A stretch of DNA of 64,000 nucleotides from Streptomyces sp. 1331.2 (GCF_900199205.1 NZ_OBMJ01000001.1:3723001-3787000), one strand, 5' to 3'. Counted from the stretch's first letter, positions 38,397 to 52,443 are shown. Translations and numbers: made by a program. The notes: generated by a model from the letters alone, not told the origin.

Positions 38397-38924
38397 TCAG
38401 CGCTTGGGACGCCAGACGACGAGGGCGCTGGACTGGGGGGTGGGGGGCTGGTACGGGACCAGGTCGCGGCGGTAGGAGGCGTGGACGGCAGCCTCGCGCT
38501 GCTGGAGGGCGGCGGCGGCGCCTTCGAGGGAGTCGACCAGTTCGGCGACGCGGGACTGGAGGGCGGTGACCTGGTTCTCCAGCTCGATGATCCGCTTGAT
38601 GCCCGCCAGGTTGATGCCCTCGTCCTGGGAGAGCCGCTGGACCTCGCGCAGCTGCTGGATGTCGCGGGCGGAGTAGCGGCGTCCGCGGCCGGCGGTGCGG
38701 TCGGGGCAGACGAGGCCGAGGCGGTCGTACTGGCGGAGGGTCTGCGGGTGCAGGCCGGACAGTTCGGCGGCCACGGAGATGACGTACACCGGGGTGTCCT
38801 CGGTGAGGACGTACGTCGGCGGGGCGGCGGCCCGGCGGGGCCGGCGGGCGCCGGCACCGGGCAGGCCTTCGCCGAGGCCGGGGCCGATCGAGCCGTCGGG
38901 GTTGGTCGGATTCATCGGGGACAT
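38397..38924 (-). CDS. hspR: heat-shock repressor HspR (MerR family)
   Basis: 175 aa. MerR-type wHTH at about 44-100 (VYVISVAAELSGLHPQTLRQYDRLGLVCPDRTAGRGRRYSARDIQQL), then a coiled helix (IIELENQVTALQSRVAELV) and C-terminal tail. HspR binds HAIR boxes with DnaK as co-repressor, giving feedback on chaperone level. Last gene of the chaperone operon, 7 bases after dnaJ. Confidence 0.96.
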   Translation of the reverse strand: MSPMNPTNPDGSIGPGLGEGLPGAGARRPRRAAAPPTYVLTEDTPVYVISVAAELSGLHPQTLRQYDRLGLVCPDRTAGRGRRYSARDIQQLREVQRLSQDEGINLAGIKRIIELENQVTALQSRVAELVDSLEGAAAALQQREAAVHASYRRDLVPYQPPTPQSSALVVWRPKR

Positions 38925-38931
38925 CTGGTCG

Positions 38932-40089
38932 TCACGCTCCCTTCGCCGCCCGGAAGAGGGCTGCTCGCGGATCGTCGGAGGCGGTGGCCTCGCGGTACTG
39001 CTCCAGGGCGTCCAGCGCGTCGCCGCTGACGTGCTGGGGGACCACGACCTCGACGGTGACGAGGAGGTCGCCGCGGGTGCCGTCCTTGCGGGTGGCGCCC
39101 TTGCCGCGGGCGCGCATGGTGAGGCCGTTGGCGCTGCCCGGGGGCAGCTTGAGCTTCACGGCGGGGCCGTTGAGCGTGGGCACCTCGATGGTGGCGCCGA
39201 GCGCAGCCTCGGGGAAGGTGACCGGGACGGTGACGGTGAGGTTGTCGCCCTTGCGGCCGAAGACGGGGTGCGGGTCCACGTGCACGGTGACGTAGAGGTC
39301 GCCGGGCTGGCCGCCGCGTTCGCCCTGGGCGCCCTTGCCCTTGAGGCGGATGCGCTGGTCGGCCTGGACGCCGGCCGGGATGCGGACCTGCATGGTGCGG
39401 GCGGAGCTGGCGCGGCCGCTGCCGTGGCAGTCGGTGCACGGGTCGTCGACGATCATGCCCCGGCCGCGGCAGTCCTTGCAGGGCTCGGAGAGGGCGAAGG
39501 CGCCCTGGCCGCGGCTGACGGTGCCGGCGCCGACGCAGGTCGGGCAGACTCGCGGGGTGGTACCGGACTTGGCGCCGGTGCCGTTGCAGGTGCGGCAGGG
39601 GGCCTGGCTGGTCATCCGCAGCGGGACGGTCGCGCCGTCGACGGCCTCCTCGAAGGAGAGCGTCACCTCGGTCTCGACGTCGGCGCCGCGCCGGGGCTGG
39701 GCCTGCCGGCTGCCGCCGCGGTTGAAGAGGCCGCCGAAGACGTCGCCGATCCCGCCGCTGCCGCCGCCCTGGCTGCCGCTGAAGAGGTCGCCGAAGTCGA
39801 AGCTGTAGCTGCCGGGGCCGCCGGGGCCGCCGCCGGCCCGGAAGCCGCCGTTGGCGAAGAGGCTGCGGGCCTCGTCGTACTCCTTGCGGCGCTTCTCGTC
39901 GGAGAGGACGTCGTACGCCTCGGAGATGTCCTTGAACCGCTCCTCGGCCTTGGCGTCACCCGTGTTGGCGTCGGGGTGGAACTCGCGGGCCAGCTTGCGG
40001 TAGGTCTTCTTGATCTCGGTGGCGGTGGCGTCCTTGGGCACGCCGAGGACCTTGTAGTAGTCCTTCTCGACAAAGTCCTTGCCGCTCAT
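38932..40089 (-). CDS. dnaJ: chaperone DnaJ
   Basis: 385 aa from ATG 40089 (GTG 40101 is possible). J domain with HPD at 38-40, Gly/Phe region 80-125, four CxxCxGxG zinc motifs (CRTCNGTG, CPTCVGAG, CKDCRGRG, CTDCHGSG) between about 165 and 225, then the substrate-binding C-terminal domains. Type I DnaJ, stimulates DnaK ATPase. Confidence 0.96.
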   Translation of the reverse strand: MSGKDFVEKDYYKVLGVPKDATATEIKKTYRKLAREFHPDANTGDAKAEERFKDISEAYDVLSDEKRRKEYDEARSLFANGGFRAGGGPGGPGSYSFDFGDLFSGSQGGGSGGIGDVFGGLFNRGGSRQAQPRRGADVETEVTLSFEEAVDGATVPLRMTSQAPCRTCNGTGAKSGTTPRVCPTCVGAGTVSRGQGAFALSEPCKDCRGRGMIVDDPCTDCHGSGRASSARTMQVRIPAGVQADQRIRLKGKGAQGERGGQPGDLYVTVHVDPHPVFGRKGDNLTVTVPVTFPEAALGATIEVPTLNGPAVKLKLPPGSANGLTMRARGKGATRKDGTRGDLLVTVEVVVPQHVSGDALDALEQYREATASDDPRAALFRAAKGA

Positions 40090-40235
40090 GGCTCCCGCCA
40101 CCTCCCGAGTTCCATCGTCACTGTGCTGTCAACAGCAGGGGAAAGCAAGGCCGTTGACAGCGCGCTGCGGAGCCGGCCGCCGTGTTGGCCGGCGTACGAC
40201 TCCGCAGCGCACTGGTTGTCAGCTGTCACTGGCTG

Positions 40236-45224
<4,989 letters not shown>

Positions 45225-45585
45225 CGGTCCGCCGCCGCCCGGAGGCCCACTGTTCGAGATCCTGCTGTTCGACAGTTCTGCTACAACCGCCCGGCCCGGT
45301 GGACGCCGTCAACGCGCCTGCCGGGCCGGGCTTTCGGCGTCGGAGCCGATCTCCGGCGGGACGGCCGGCGGGCGGCGGGTGACGCCAATCGCACAGGTGC
45401 CGGACGGGTATTCGGTCAGAAGGAAATACAGTAGGCGCCGGACCGGCCTCGTGCCATGGTCCACCCGTACCGGTCGCAGGGCCGGCCGGGAACCGACCCG
45501 ACCGGCCGGCCGGGTCCAGACCACCGACGGAGGTATCGGCCCGCCGGGCCGGGCCGCAGAGACCACAAGGGGAACAGCGCAGACC
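45225..45585. promoter_or_regulatory. intergenic region upstream of the nucleotidyltransferase gene
   Basis: 361 bases. A terminator hairpin lies at 45290-45330; farther on, AATACAGTAGG (TACAGT about 45427-45432) is a possible -10 with a long untranslated leader of roughly 145 bases. No other gene seen. Confidence 0.4.
45290..45330 (+). terminator. terminator of the Fe-S oxidoreductase gene
   Basis: CCCGGCCCGG / CCGGGCCGGG (45290-45299 with 45321-45330), followed by CTTTCGG; 66 bases after the stop. Confidence 0.75.
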
Positions 45586-46734
45586 ATGACCGAGGCGATC
45601 ATGCTGGTCGGTGGTAAGGGCACGCGACTGCGTCCGCTGACCACCCACACCCCCAAGCCCATGCTGCCGGTGGCAGGCGTCCCGTTCATCGCGCACCAGC
45701 TGGCCCGCGCGGCCGCCGCCGGCGTCACCCGCGTCGTGCTGGCCACCTCGTACCTGGCCGAGGTGTTCGAGGACCACTTCCAGGACGGCACCCCGTACGG
45801 CATCGAACTGGTCTACCTGACCGAGCGCGAGCCGCTGGGCACCGGCGGGGCCATCCGCAACGCCGCCTCCGGTCTGACCTGCGGCCCGGACGAGCCGGTC
45901 CTGGTCTTCAACGGCGACATCCTCTCCGGCGTCGACATCGCCGCCCTGCGCGACGGCCACGTGGCCGCCGGGGCCGACGTCACCCTGCACCTCACCCGGG
46001 TCGAGGACCCGCGCGCCTTCGGCCTCGTCCCGACCGACGGGAACGGGCGGGTGCTGGAGTTCCTGGAGAAGCCGGAGACCCCGGAGCAGATCGTCACCGA
46101 CCAGATCAACGCCGGCTGCTACGTCTTCACCCGGTCCGTGATCGACCGCATCCCGGCCGGCCGGGAGGTCTCCGTCGAGCGCGAGACCTTCCCCGAGCTG
46201 CTGGCCACCGGTGCGCTGCTGCGCGGCGTCGTCGACACCTCGTACTGGCTGGACCTCGGCACCCCGGCCGCCTTCGTCCGCGGCTCGGCCGACCTGGTGC
46301 TCGGCAAGGTCGACTCCCCGGCCGTCCCCGGGCCGACCGGCGACGCCCTGCTGCTGCCCGGCGCCACCGTCCACCCGGGCGCGGTGCTCAGCGGCGGCAC
46401 CGTGGTCGCCGAGGATGCGGTGGTCGAGGCCGGCGCGATCGTCGAGGGCAGCGTGATCCTGCCGGGCGCGGTGATCGGCCCGGACACCCTGGTCAAGGAC
46501 TCGATCGTGGGCGCCTACGCGACCATCGGCGACCGCTCGGCGCTGGACGGCGCCGTGATCGGCGACGGCGCGATCGTCGAGTCGGACAACGAGCTGCCGA
46601 ACGGCATCCGGATCGCCTGCGGCACCCTGCTGCCGGTCGGCGCCGTCCGCACCTCGGCCGGCCCTGGCGGCTGCCCGGCCGGCACCAGCGCGGCGGCAGC
46701 GGTGCACGGGCGGTCGGTCAGCGCCCAGCGCTGA
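45586..46734 (+). CDS. mannose-1-phosphate guanylyltransferase-like nucleotidyltransferase
   Basis: 382 aa from ATG 45586. Nucleotidyltransferase domain: AIMLVGGKGTRLRPLTTHTPKPMLPVAGVPFI (G-x-G-T-R-L-R-P-L-T...KPM), EREPLGTGGAIRNA, VFNGDIL, and INAGCYVFTRSVID; then a C-terminal left-handed beta-helix of hexapeptide repeats (VVAEDAVVEAGAIVEGSVILPGAVIGP). It forms NDP-sugar, most likely GDP-mannose, for glycoconjugates; UDP- or dTDP-sugar is possible. Ends in a Ser/Ala tail. Confidence 0.88.
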   Translation: MTEAIMLVGGKGTRLRPLTTHTPKPMLPVAGVPFIAHQLARAAAAGVTRVVLATSYLAEVFEDHFQDGTPYGIELVYLTEREPLGTGGAIRNAASGLTCGPDEPVLVFNGDILSGVDIAALRDGHVAAGADVTLHLTRVEDPRAFGLVPTDGNGRVLEFLEKPETPEQIVTDQINAGCYVFTRSVIDRIPAGREVSVERETFPELLATGALLRGVVDTSYWLDLGTPAAFVRGSADLVLGKVDSPAVPGPTGDALLLPGATVHPGAVLSGGTVVAEDAVVEAGAIVEGSVILPGAVIGPDTLVKDSIVGAYATIGDRSALDGAVIGDGAIVESDNELPNGIRIACGTLLPVGAVRTSAGPGGCPAGTSAAAAVHGRSVSAQR

Positions 46735-46743
46735 CCGCGGCTC

Positions 46744-46762
46744 CCGCCCGGCCACCGGGCGG
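46744..46762 (+). terminator. terminator of the nucleotidyltransferase gene
   Basis: CCGCCCGG-CCA-CCGGGCGG followed by CTTTCGG, 9 bases after the stop. Confidence 0.7.
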
Positions 46763-46854
46763 CTTTCGGCCCCGTTCGTCTCAGCCTCGCTGCAAACCGG
46801 CCCCGGCTTGGTCCGGGGCCGACGGGGACTGGGCCGGACGGGTACCTTCGGACC

Positions 46855-47850
46855 GTGGCTGGTAATCGATACGACAGCGGTCAGGGCGCCGACCGCCCGC
46901 ACGGCGGGTGGTCGGCCCCTCCGCCACCGGCGGGGGCGCCCGGGGGGCACGGACAGGCGGACGGGCCGGAGTACTTCACGGCCCCGCACCCGGCAGGTCC
47001 CGGGTCAGGACCCGGGACCGGACCCGAGTACGACCCGTACGGGGCGGACCACCCCGGCAACACCAGGGCCTTCCCGGTCGGCGACCCGTACCCGGGCGGC
47101 GCCTACGGCTCCTACGGCCCCTACGACGGCGGCTACGGGCAGCAGCAGCGGCCGTACGGCCAGGACCAGGCCTACGGCTACGACCAGGCCTACGGCCAGG
47201 AGCCCCCGTACGGTCACGACCAGGCTTACGGCCAGGAGCAGCCGTACGGCCAGGACAACGTCGCCGTCTACCGCGCCGGCGGCCGGTCCGCCCCGCACGT
47301 GGCCGGCCCCCGCCCGCACTGGCGCGAGCTGTTCGTCGGCCTCTTCCGCACCCCGACCGCGATGTTCGACCGCACCCGCGACCACCAGGTCTGGCTGCCC
47401 GCCCTCACCGTCTCGCTGCTGTACGGCGCGCTCGCGGTGCTCGGCATCGGGCTGACCCACGACGACATCGTCAACTCGACCTTCACCGTGGCGCTGACCG
47501 GCATCCTCGCCGCCGCCGTCGGCTTCACCGTGGCCGGCGCGATCTTCGGCGGGGTCACCTACGCGCTGGCCCGCCAGCTGGGCGGCGACGGCCCGTGGAA
47601 GTCCACCGTCGGCCTGGCCGCGCTGATCGGCTGGCTGACCGACGCGCCCCGGCTGCTGCTCGACCTGGTGCTGCCCTCCGGCAGCGCGGTCGTCCAGGTC
47701 GTCGGCTGGGCGACCTGGATGCTCTGCGCCTTCCTGCTGACCGCCATGGTCCGGCGGCTGCACGACCTGCCCTGGGGCAAGGCCGCCGCCGCCTCGGCGC
47801 TGCAACTGCTCGCGCTGCTGGTGCTGATCAAGCTGCCGACCCTGGGCTGA
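46855..47850 (+). CDS. Yip1-family membrane protein with Tyr-Gly-Gln repeat tail
   Basis: 331 aa from GTG 46855; TACCTT at 46843-46848 puts the start at the 5' end of the mRNA (leaderless). Residues 1-145 are Gly/Pro/Tyr/Gln-rich and disordered, with repeats of the form YGQ(D/E)QAYG and PYG. Residues 160-331 carry a short amphipathic FRTPTAMFDRTRDH entry and five TM helices of the Yip1/YIP1 domain. Role unknown; such cytoplasmic low-complexity tails may self-associate. Confidence 0.8.
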   Translation: MAGNRYDSGQGADRPHGGWSAPPPPAGAPGGHGQADGPEYFTAPHPAGPGSGPGTGPEYDPYGADHPGNTRAFPVGDPYPGGAYGSYGPYDGGYGQQQRPYGQDQAYGYDQAYGQEPPYGHDQAYGQEQPYGQDNVAVYRAGGRSAPHVAGPRPHWRELFVGLFRTPTAMFDRTRDHQVWLPALTVSLLYGALAVLGIGLTHDDIVNSTFTVALTGILAAAVGFTVAGAIFGGVTYALARQLGGDGPWKSTVGLAALIGWLTDAPRLLLDLVLPSGSAVVQVVGWATWMLCAFLLTAMVRRLHDLPWGKAAAASALQLLALLVLIKLPTLG

Positions 47851-47935
47851 CGGGCGAAGGGCAGAATGGGGGCGGGCCGCAGCCGAGCGCCGCGGCCCGC
47901 CGACCCTCTTCGACCCGAGTGCACCGGAGCCAGGC

Positions 47936-48826
47936 ATGACCCTCCCCACCACCCACGTCAGCTTCCCGGCCGGGGCGGTGACCGGCGAGTCCCCGGTGCT
48001 CGCGGTGCACCAGCTGGCCGACGGCCGCTACGCCGTCGTCACCGAGGCGACCCCGTTCCACCCGCTCGACCACACCTGGCCCGACCAGCCGGCCGACCAC
48101 GGCACCCTCACCGTGGACGGCACCGAGCTGGCCGTGGTCGACTGCCTGACCGGCGCCGTCGGCCCGGAGGGCGACGCCCTGCTGGTCGGCGCCGACATCC
48201 CGGTGCGGCGCGGCGACGAGGAGTGGTCCTGGCTGGTCCTGCACGTCCTGGGCACCGACCCCGGCGACATCGTCGGCCGCACCGCCGCGCTCGCCGTCGA
48301 CGCCGACCGCCGGGGCGCCCTCAGCGCCTCGCACAGCGGCTGCCACCTGCTCGCCCTCGCCCTCAACGCCGCGCTCGCCCCGCGCTGGCGCAAGGACCCG
48401 GGCCGCTCGGACGCCTTCGGCAACCCGGACTTCGACAGCCTCGCCATGGCCAGTTCGGTGATGGACACCGACGCCAGCACCGACACCTACCGGCTCGGCA
48501 AGTCGCTGAAGAAGAAGGGCTTCACGGTGGACGCCACCGAGGAGTTCCCGGCCCTGGCCGACGCGCTGCCGGCCCTCACCGAGGCCGTCAACGCCCGGCT
48601 CGCCGCCTGGGTCGCCGCCGACGCCCCGGTCCGCATCGAGGTGCCCGGCCCCGAGCTCACCGCCCGCCGGCAGTGGCACTGCGAGCTGCCCGAGGGCGGC
48701 GCGCAGATCTTCTGCGGCGGCACCCACCTGCACCACCTCGGCGAGCTGGCCGAACTCCGCACCGAGCTGCGGCTGTCCGAGGACGGCACCGAGCTGGTCG
48801 CCGTCACCAGCCCCAAGCGGGCCTGA
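47936..48826 (+). CDS. AlaX-like tRNA-editing domain protein
   Basis: 296 aa. Matches the tRNA synthetase second-additional domain (AlaX/ThrRS SAD): first metal His pair in SHSGCHLLALALNAAL (H..C.H), and the C-terminal CGGTHLHHLGELAELRTE, which is the C-x3-H motif of trans-editing proteins. N-terminal ~90 residues are an oligonucleotide-binding-like beta domain. It would clear mischarged Ser-tRNA(Ala) or a related aminoacyl-tRNA. The first zinc motif is HxxxH-like but shifted (SHSGCH), so activity should be tested. Ends at a terminator shared with dcd. Confidence 0.78.
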   Translation: MTLPTTHVSFPAGAVTGESPVLAVHQLADGRYAVVTEATPFHPLDHTWPDQPADHGTLTVDGTELAVVDCLTGAVGPEGDALLVGADIPVRRGDEEWSWLVLHVLGTDPGDIVGRTAALAVDADRRGALSASHSGCHLLALALNAALAPRWRKDPGRSDAFGNPDFDSLAMASSVMDTDASTDTYRLGKSLKKKGFTVDATEEFPALADALPALTEAVNARLAAWVAADAPVRIEVPGPELTARRQWHCELPEGGAQIFCGGTHLHHLGELAELRTELRLSEDGTELVAVTSPKRA

Positions 48827-48836
48827 GAAACGCCGC

Positions 48837-48871
48837 GGGCGGCCACCCCTCGCGGTGAGGGGTGGCCGCCC
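48837..48871. terminator. bidirectional terminator, editing protein / dcd
   Basis: 15-bp perfect stem GGGCGGCCACCCCTC / GAGGGGTGGCCGCCC with 5-base loop GCGGT, between convergent genes. Confidence 0.88.
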
Positions 48872-48961
48872 GTCTGCGTGCGCTCCGCGTGCCGCCGGCC
48901 CGTCCGGCCGTCGGCTTTCCGTCCCGGACCTCGGTTCTCGGACCTCGGTGCCCAGAGGGTC

Positions 48962-49537
48962 TCAGATCTCGGTGCGGTGGAAGTTCAGGTACGAGCGTGA
49001 CGGCGTCGGGCCGCGCTGGCCCTGGTAGCGCGAACCGTAGCGCTCCGAGCCGTACGGGTGCTCCGACGGCGAGGAGAGCCGGAACAGGCAGAGCTGCCCG
49101 ATCTTCATGCCCGGGTAGAGCTTGATCGGCAGCGTCGCCACGTTCGACAGCTCCAGCGTCACGTGGCCGCTGAACCCGGGGTCGATGAAGCCCGCGGTGG
49201 AGTGGGTGAGCAGGCCCAGCCGGCCCAGGCTCGACTTGCCCTCCAGCCGGGAGGCCACGTCCTCGGGCAGCGTGATGACCTCGTACGTCGAGGCCAGCAC
49301 GAACTCGCCGGGGTGCAGGATGAACGCCTCGTCCCCGTCCGGCTCGACCAGCCGGGTCAGGTCCGGCTGCTCCTCGGAGGGGTCGATGTGCGGGTACTTG
49401 TGGTTCTCGAACACGCGGAAGAAGCGGTCGAGGCGCACGTCGATACTCGACGGCTGGATCATCGCCGGGTCGAACGGGTCGATGGAGACCCGGCCCAGGT
49501 CGATTTCGGTCCGGATGTCCTTGTCAGAGAGCAGCAC
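48962..49537 (-). CDS. dcd: dCTP deaminase
   Basis: 191 aa from GTG 49537. Makes dUTP (or dUMP directly) for thymidylate synthesis. Motifs: [47 protein letters not shown], and [21 protein letters not shown] (with the catalytic Glu and Ser/Arg in family positions), [18 protein letters not shown] 6 bases before the GTG indicates a leaderless transcript. Confidence 0.96.
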   Translation of the reverse strand: MLLSDKDIRTEIDLGRVSIDPFDPAMIQPSSIDVRLDRFFRVFENHKYPHIDPSEEQPDLTRLVEPDGDEAFILHPGEFVLASTYEVITLPEDVASRLEGKSSLGRLGLLTHSTAGFIDPGFSGHVTLELSNVATLPIKLYPGMKIGQLCLFRLSSPSEHPYGSERYGSRYQGQRGPTPSRSYLNFHRTEI

Positions 49538-49560
49538 GCTTCGAGGTTACGTGCAAGAAA

Positions 49561-49588
49561 GGGCCCCGGACGAATCCGCCCGGGGCCC
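49561..49588. terminator. hairpin upstream of dcd
   Basis: GGGCCCCGG / CCGGGGCCC with a 10-base loop, 24 bases upstream of the dcd GTG. It terminates the small zinc-ribbon gene (minus strand). Confidence 0.75.
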
Positions 49589-49630
49589 ACCTGCCCGTCC
49601 GCCGACCGCCGGTCGACCGTCCGCCGACCG

Positions 49631-49852
49631 TCAGGCCAGGAACTCCGCGGCCTCCAGCCGCATCGCCTGCGCCAGTTGCGGCTCCGACAGCTCCCGCACG
49701 TCGGCCAGCACCGAGCTCCGGAGCCGTCCGCACTGCGGACAGCGGATCAACCGTCCGGGCCCGAGGCGGCCGGGACCGAGGTTCTGCATCGGGAACGTGG
49801 TGGTGCTGAACAGGTGCCCCTCGGCACAACGAACGACGGCGCGCTGCTCCAT
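49631..49852 (-). CDS. small zinc-ribbon-like protein, 73 aa
   Basis: From ATG 49852 with GGGGAT just upstream; ATG 49885 is an alternative. CAEGH near the N-terminus and CPQCGRLRSSVLADV in the middle give a C-x3-H...CPxC zinc ribbon. The end (LSEPQLAQAMRLEAAEFLA) is helical. Function unknown; genes of this size and pattern are conserved in Streptomyces. Confidence 0.65.
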   Translation of the reverse strand: MEQRAVVRCAEGHLFSTTTFPMQNLGPGRLGPGRLIRCPQCGRLRSSVLADVRELSEPQLAQAMRLEAAEFLA

Positions 49853-50126
49853 CGATCCCCTTCCCATCCCTAACCCAGTACTCACCCGTACTCAGACGCC
49901 CCGGCGGCCTGGCCCCGGGACAGCGTCACATTAGGGGATGCTCCGGACATTCCTCACCATGGCTCGCCGCCCGGCCCCACCCGCCGGAGCACTCGCACGC
50001 GGCCCACACAGTACGCCCCGGACCCGCCTCCACCCCGCTCCGCCGCACCCTCGGACCCCTTGTGCAACCACAGTCCCGAATGGGGTACAGTGGCACTGGA
50101 TCGAGCGGTCTCTGACGGCTCATCAG

Positions 50127-50200
50127 GCGGGCGTAGTTTAATGGTAGAACATGAGCTTCCCAAGCTTAGAGCGCGAGTTCGATTCTCGTCGCCCGCTCCA
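50127..50200 (+). tRNA. tRNA-Gly (anticodon CCC)
   Basis: 71-base body plus encoded CCA at 50198-50200. Acceptor GCGGGCG/CGCCCGC, D arm AGTTTAATGGTAGAAC, anticodon stem TGAGC/GCTTA around TTCCCAA (CCC, reads GGG), T arm GCGAG-TTCGATT-CTCGT. Alone, followed by a strong terminator. Confidence 0.97.
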
Positions 50201-50203
50201 TAC

Positions 50204-50236
50204 CGAAAGCCGCAGGTCAGCGACCTGCGGCTTTCG
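50204..50236 (+). terminator. terminator of tRNA-Gly(CCC)
   Basis: 15-bp perfect stem CGAAAGCCGCAGGTC / GACCTGCGGCTTTCG, 3-base loop, then TGTTTC. Four bases after the tRNA CCA. Confidence 0.92.
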
Positions 50237-50317
50237 TGTTTCCCGGGGCGTTCCGGGGCTTCGAACGCCTGCGGCGCCCCGGGCCGGGGTCGGAGCGACC
50301 CTGGCCCGGGAGCGGGG

Positions 50318-51436
50318 TCAGGAAGCGGTGGTGAGGGCTTCGAGGGTGGGGACGACGGCGGTGGGGGTGGGGAGGGCGGCGTTGTCGGTCCGCAGGCGGT
50401 GGGCGGCGGCGCGCAGGTCGGCGTCGGTGATGAGGCGGTCGAGCAGGGCGGTGTCGACGTCCTCGGAGGCGGAGCGCAGGGCGGCGCCGGTGGCGGTGAG
50501 GGCGTCGGCGTTGATGAAGTGGTCCGCGCCCTGCGGGAGGAGCAGCTGGGGCAGTCCGGCCTGGAGGGCGGTCAGCATGGTGCCGGAGCCGCCGTGGTGG
50601 ACCAACGCGTCGGCGCGGCTGAGCAGTTCGTTGAGCGGGACCCACGGCAGGCCGCGGACGTTGGCGGGCAACGTGCCGAGCGGGGCCAGGTCGGCGCCGC
50701 CGACGGCGAGCAGGAAGTCGGCGTCGACCTCGGCCGCCGACTCGACCAGCCGGACGACCGCGCGGACACCGTCGATCTCGGCGAGGACGGTGCCCAGGGT
50801 GACGACGATCCGCGGGCGGTCGGCCGGGTGGAGGAACTCGGTCGGGACGATGCCGCCGCCGTTGTACGGGATGTAGCGCATCGGCAGGCCGTCCGGGTCG
50901 CCGCCGAGCGGGCCGAGGTTGAGCGCGGTGGCGCCGGCCGGGCCGGTCAGGCCGTGCTGCTCGTAGACGTCGGTGAAGTGGGAGGCGATCAGCTTGGCCA
51001 TGTCCAGGCCGGGCGTGACCCCGAAGTTGTGGACCACCGACGGGATCTTGAGCAGGGCCGCCACCACCGGGGGAGCGGCGTGGAAGGAGTCGTGGACGAT
51101 CAGGTCGGCGCCCCAGCCGGTGGCGGCCGCCAGCAGGCCGTCGACGTCGGGGCGGGAGGCGTGGGCGAAGAGCCCGGCCGCCATGTCGAAGATCTCTTCC
51201 TGCGTCTTGTCCCGGTTGACGTACGCGATCTCGCCGCCGAGGTGCTCCGCGAAGATCTCCCGCAGGCTCCGGCCGTCGCCGATCTCGACGACGGGGAAGC
51301 CGGCGCTCCGGAGCTGGTCGAGCGGCTGCCCGCTGGCGAACAGGACCTCGTGCCCGACGGCGCGCAGCGCCTGGGCGGTCGGGACCATCGGGAAGAGGTG
51401 GCCGGCCGCGGCGGGGCCGGCGAAGAGTATGCGCAT
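50318..51436 (-). CDS. antibiotic-type (GT1) glycosyltransferase
   Basis: 372 aa from ATG 51436 with AAGGAG 5 bases upstream. Two Rossmann domains of the GT-B fold: MRILFAGPAAAGHLFPMVPTAQALRAVGHEV at the start, and the donor site WVPLNELLSRADALVHHGGSGTMLTALQAGLPQLLLPQGADHFINA near 275-315. This is the pattern of macrolide/aromatic polyketide glycosyltransferases. No biosynthetic enzymes or sugar pathway are adjacent, so it is either an orphan tailoring/resistance enzyme or the edge of a cluster outside the window. Confidence 0.88.
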   Translation of the reverse strand: MRILFAGPAAAGHLFPMVPTAQALRAVGHEVLFASGQPLDQLRSAGFPVVEIGDGRSLREIFAEHLGGEIAYVNRDKTQEEIFDMAAGLFAHASRPDVDGLLAAATGWGADLIVHDSFHAAPPVVAALLKIPSVVHNFGVTPGLDMAKLIASHFTDVYEQHGLTGPAGATALNLGPLGGDPDGLPMRYIPYNGGGIVPTEFLHPADRPRIVVTLGTVLAEIDGVRAVVRLVESAAEVDADFLLAVGGADLAPLGTLPANVRGLPWVPLNELLSRADALVHHGGSGTMLTALQAGLPQLLLPQGADHFINADALTATGAALRSASEDVDTALLDRLITDADLRAAAHRLRTDNAALPTPTAVVPTLEALTTAS

Positions 51437-51483
51437 GTCTGCTCCTTGCCAAGTTCACTGACATGGCAGTCTCACCTCCGTAG

Positions 51484-51498
51484 TTGACGTTCAGTCAA
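51484..51498. promoter_or_regulatory. inverted repeat upstream of the glycosyltransferase
   Basis: TTGAC-GTTCA-GTCAA, 48 bases before the start codon; may be an operator or the -35 region of the promoter (TTGACT on the minus strand). Confidence 0.35.
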
Positions 51499-51660
51499 TT
51501 TGATTGGGGTCGCCAGGCGCGGTAATCGGCCTTTTTGAGCAGGGACTTGTTACCGGGCCATTGGTGTGCTCCACGCTCGCTCCACTCGCGAGCCGTCTGC
51601 GAGCCGTCCGCGAGCCGTCGGTGATCCGCTCGCGGCCGTCCCGGGCTCGGCAGTCGGGCG

Positions 51661-52443
51661 TCAGGCGGCGGCGAGGAAGTCCCGGACGGTCTTGGTGAAC
51701 GCCTCGGTCTCCTCGGCGAGCACGATGTGGCCGGTGTCGAACTCGGCGTAGGCGCTGCCCGGGAGTGCGGCGTGCAGGCGGCGGGTGTTCTCCACCGGGA
51801 CGGTGGCGTCCTGGGCGCAGCCGATCACCAGGGTCGGGGCCTGGACACGGGGGAGCAGCGGGGTCAGGTCCAGGCTGAGGTCGAGGGCGATGTGCCGCAG
51901 GGTGCCGGGAGTTGGCTGCATGTAGGCGGTGTTGGCCTCGACGGCCGCGCGGCCGATCCGGTTGAGGAAACCGCGGCTGAAGGCGGTGAGGGTGGCGTAG
52001 CCGCCGAAGGCGTCGGGGCGGTCGGCGAGCGAGAGCCAGGTTGCCATGGAGAGGCGCAGGTACTCGTCCTGCTCGGCGCTGATCCAGCCGGCGGCGGCGA
52101 TCAGTCGGCGGACCTGGTCGGGGCGCAGGGCGGCGGCTGCGGTGGCGACGACGGCGCCGAGCGAGAAGCCGAGGATGTCGGCGGGGCCGCGGCCGGCGTC
52201 CTCGATCACGGCGTTGACCTGGGCGGCGAGGGTTTCCAGGGTGAGCGGGGCGCCGTCGTCCTCGGCGGCCTCGCTGCCGGAGAGGTCGGGCAGCAGCACG
52301 GTGTAGCGATCGGTGAAGGCGTCCAGCAGTCCGTCCCACATGCCGGAGCCGGGGCCGGTGCCGTGGACCAGGACGAGGGTGTCGGGGCCGTTGCCGACGA
52401 CGCGGTAGGGGATGCGGGCGGTGCCGACGGTGATGGTGGGCAT
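51661..52443 (-). CDS. alpha/beta hydrolase
   Basis: 260 aa. Alpha/beta-hydrolase fold: oxyanion HGTGPGSGMWDGLL, nucleophile elbow GFSLGAV (Ser95), acid in IGCAQDATVPVENTR, and His in FDTGHIVLAEE. No signal peptide. Substrate unknown. Its promoter region carries two related CACCGTGCAG elements, one a perfect palindrome, so it is likely under a small-molecule-responsive repressor. Confidence 0.92.
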   Translation of the reverse strand: MPTITVGTARIPYRVVGNGPDTLVLVHGTGPGSGMWDGLLDAFTDRYTVLLPDLSGSEAAEDDGAPLTLETLAAQVNAVIEDAGRGPADILGFSLGAVVATAAAALRPDQVRRLIAAAGWISAEQDEYLRLSMATWLSLADRPDAFGGYATLTAFSRGFLNRIGRAAVEANTAYMQPTPGTLRHIALDLSLDLTPLLPRVQAPTLVIGCAQDATVPVENTRRLHAALPGSAYAEFDTGHIVLAEETEAFTKTVRDFLAAA

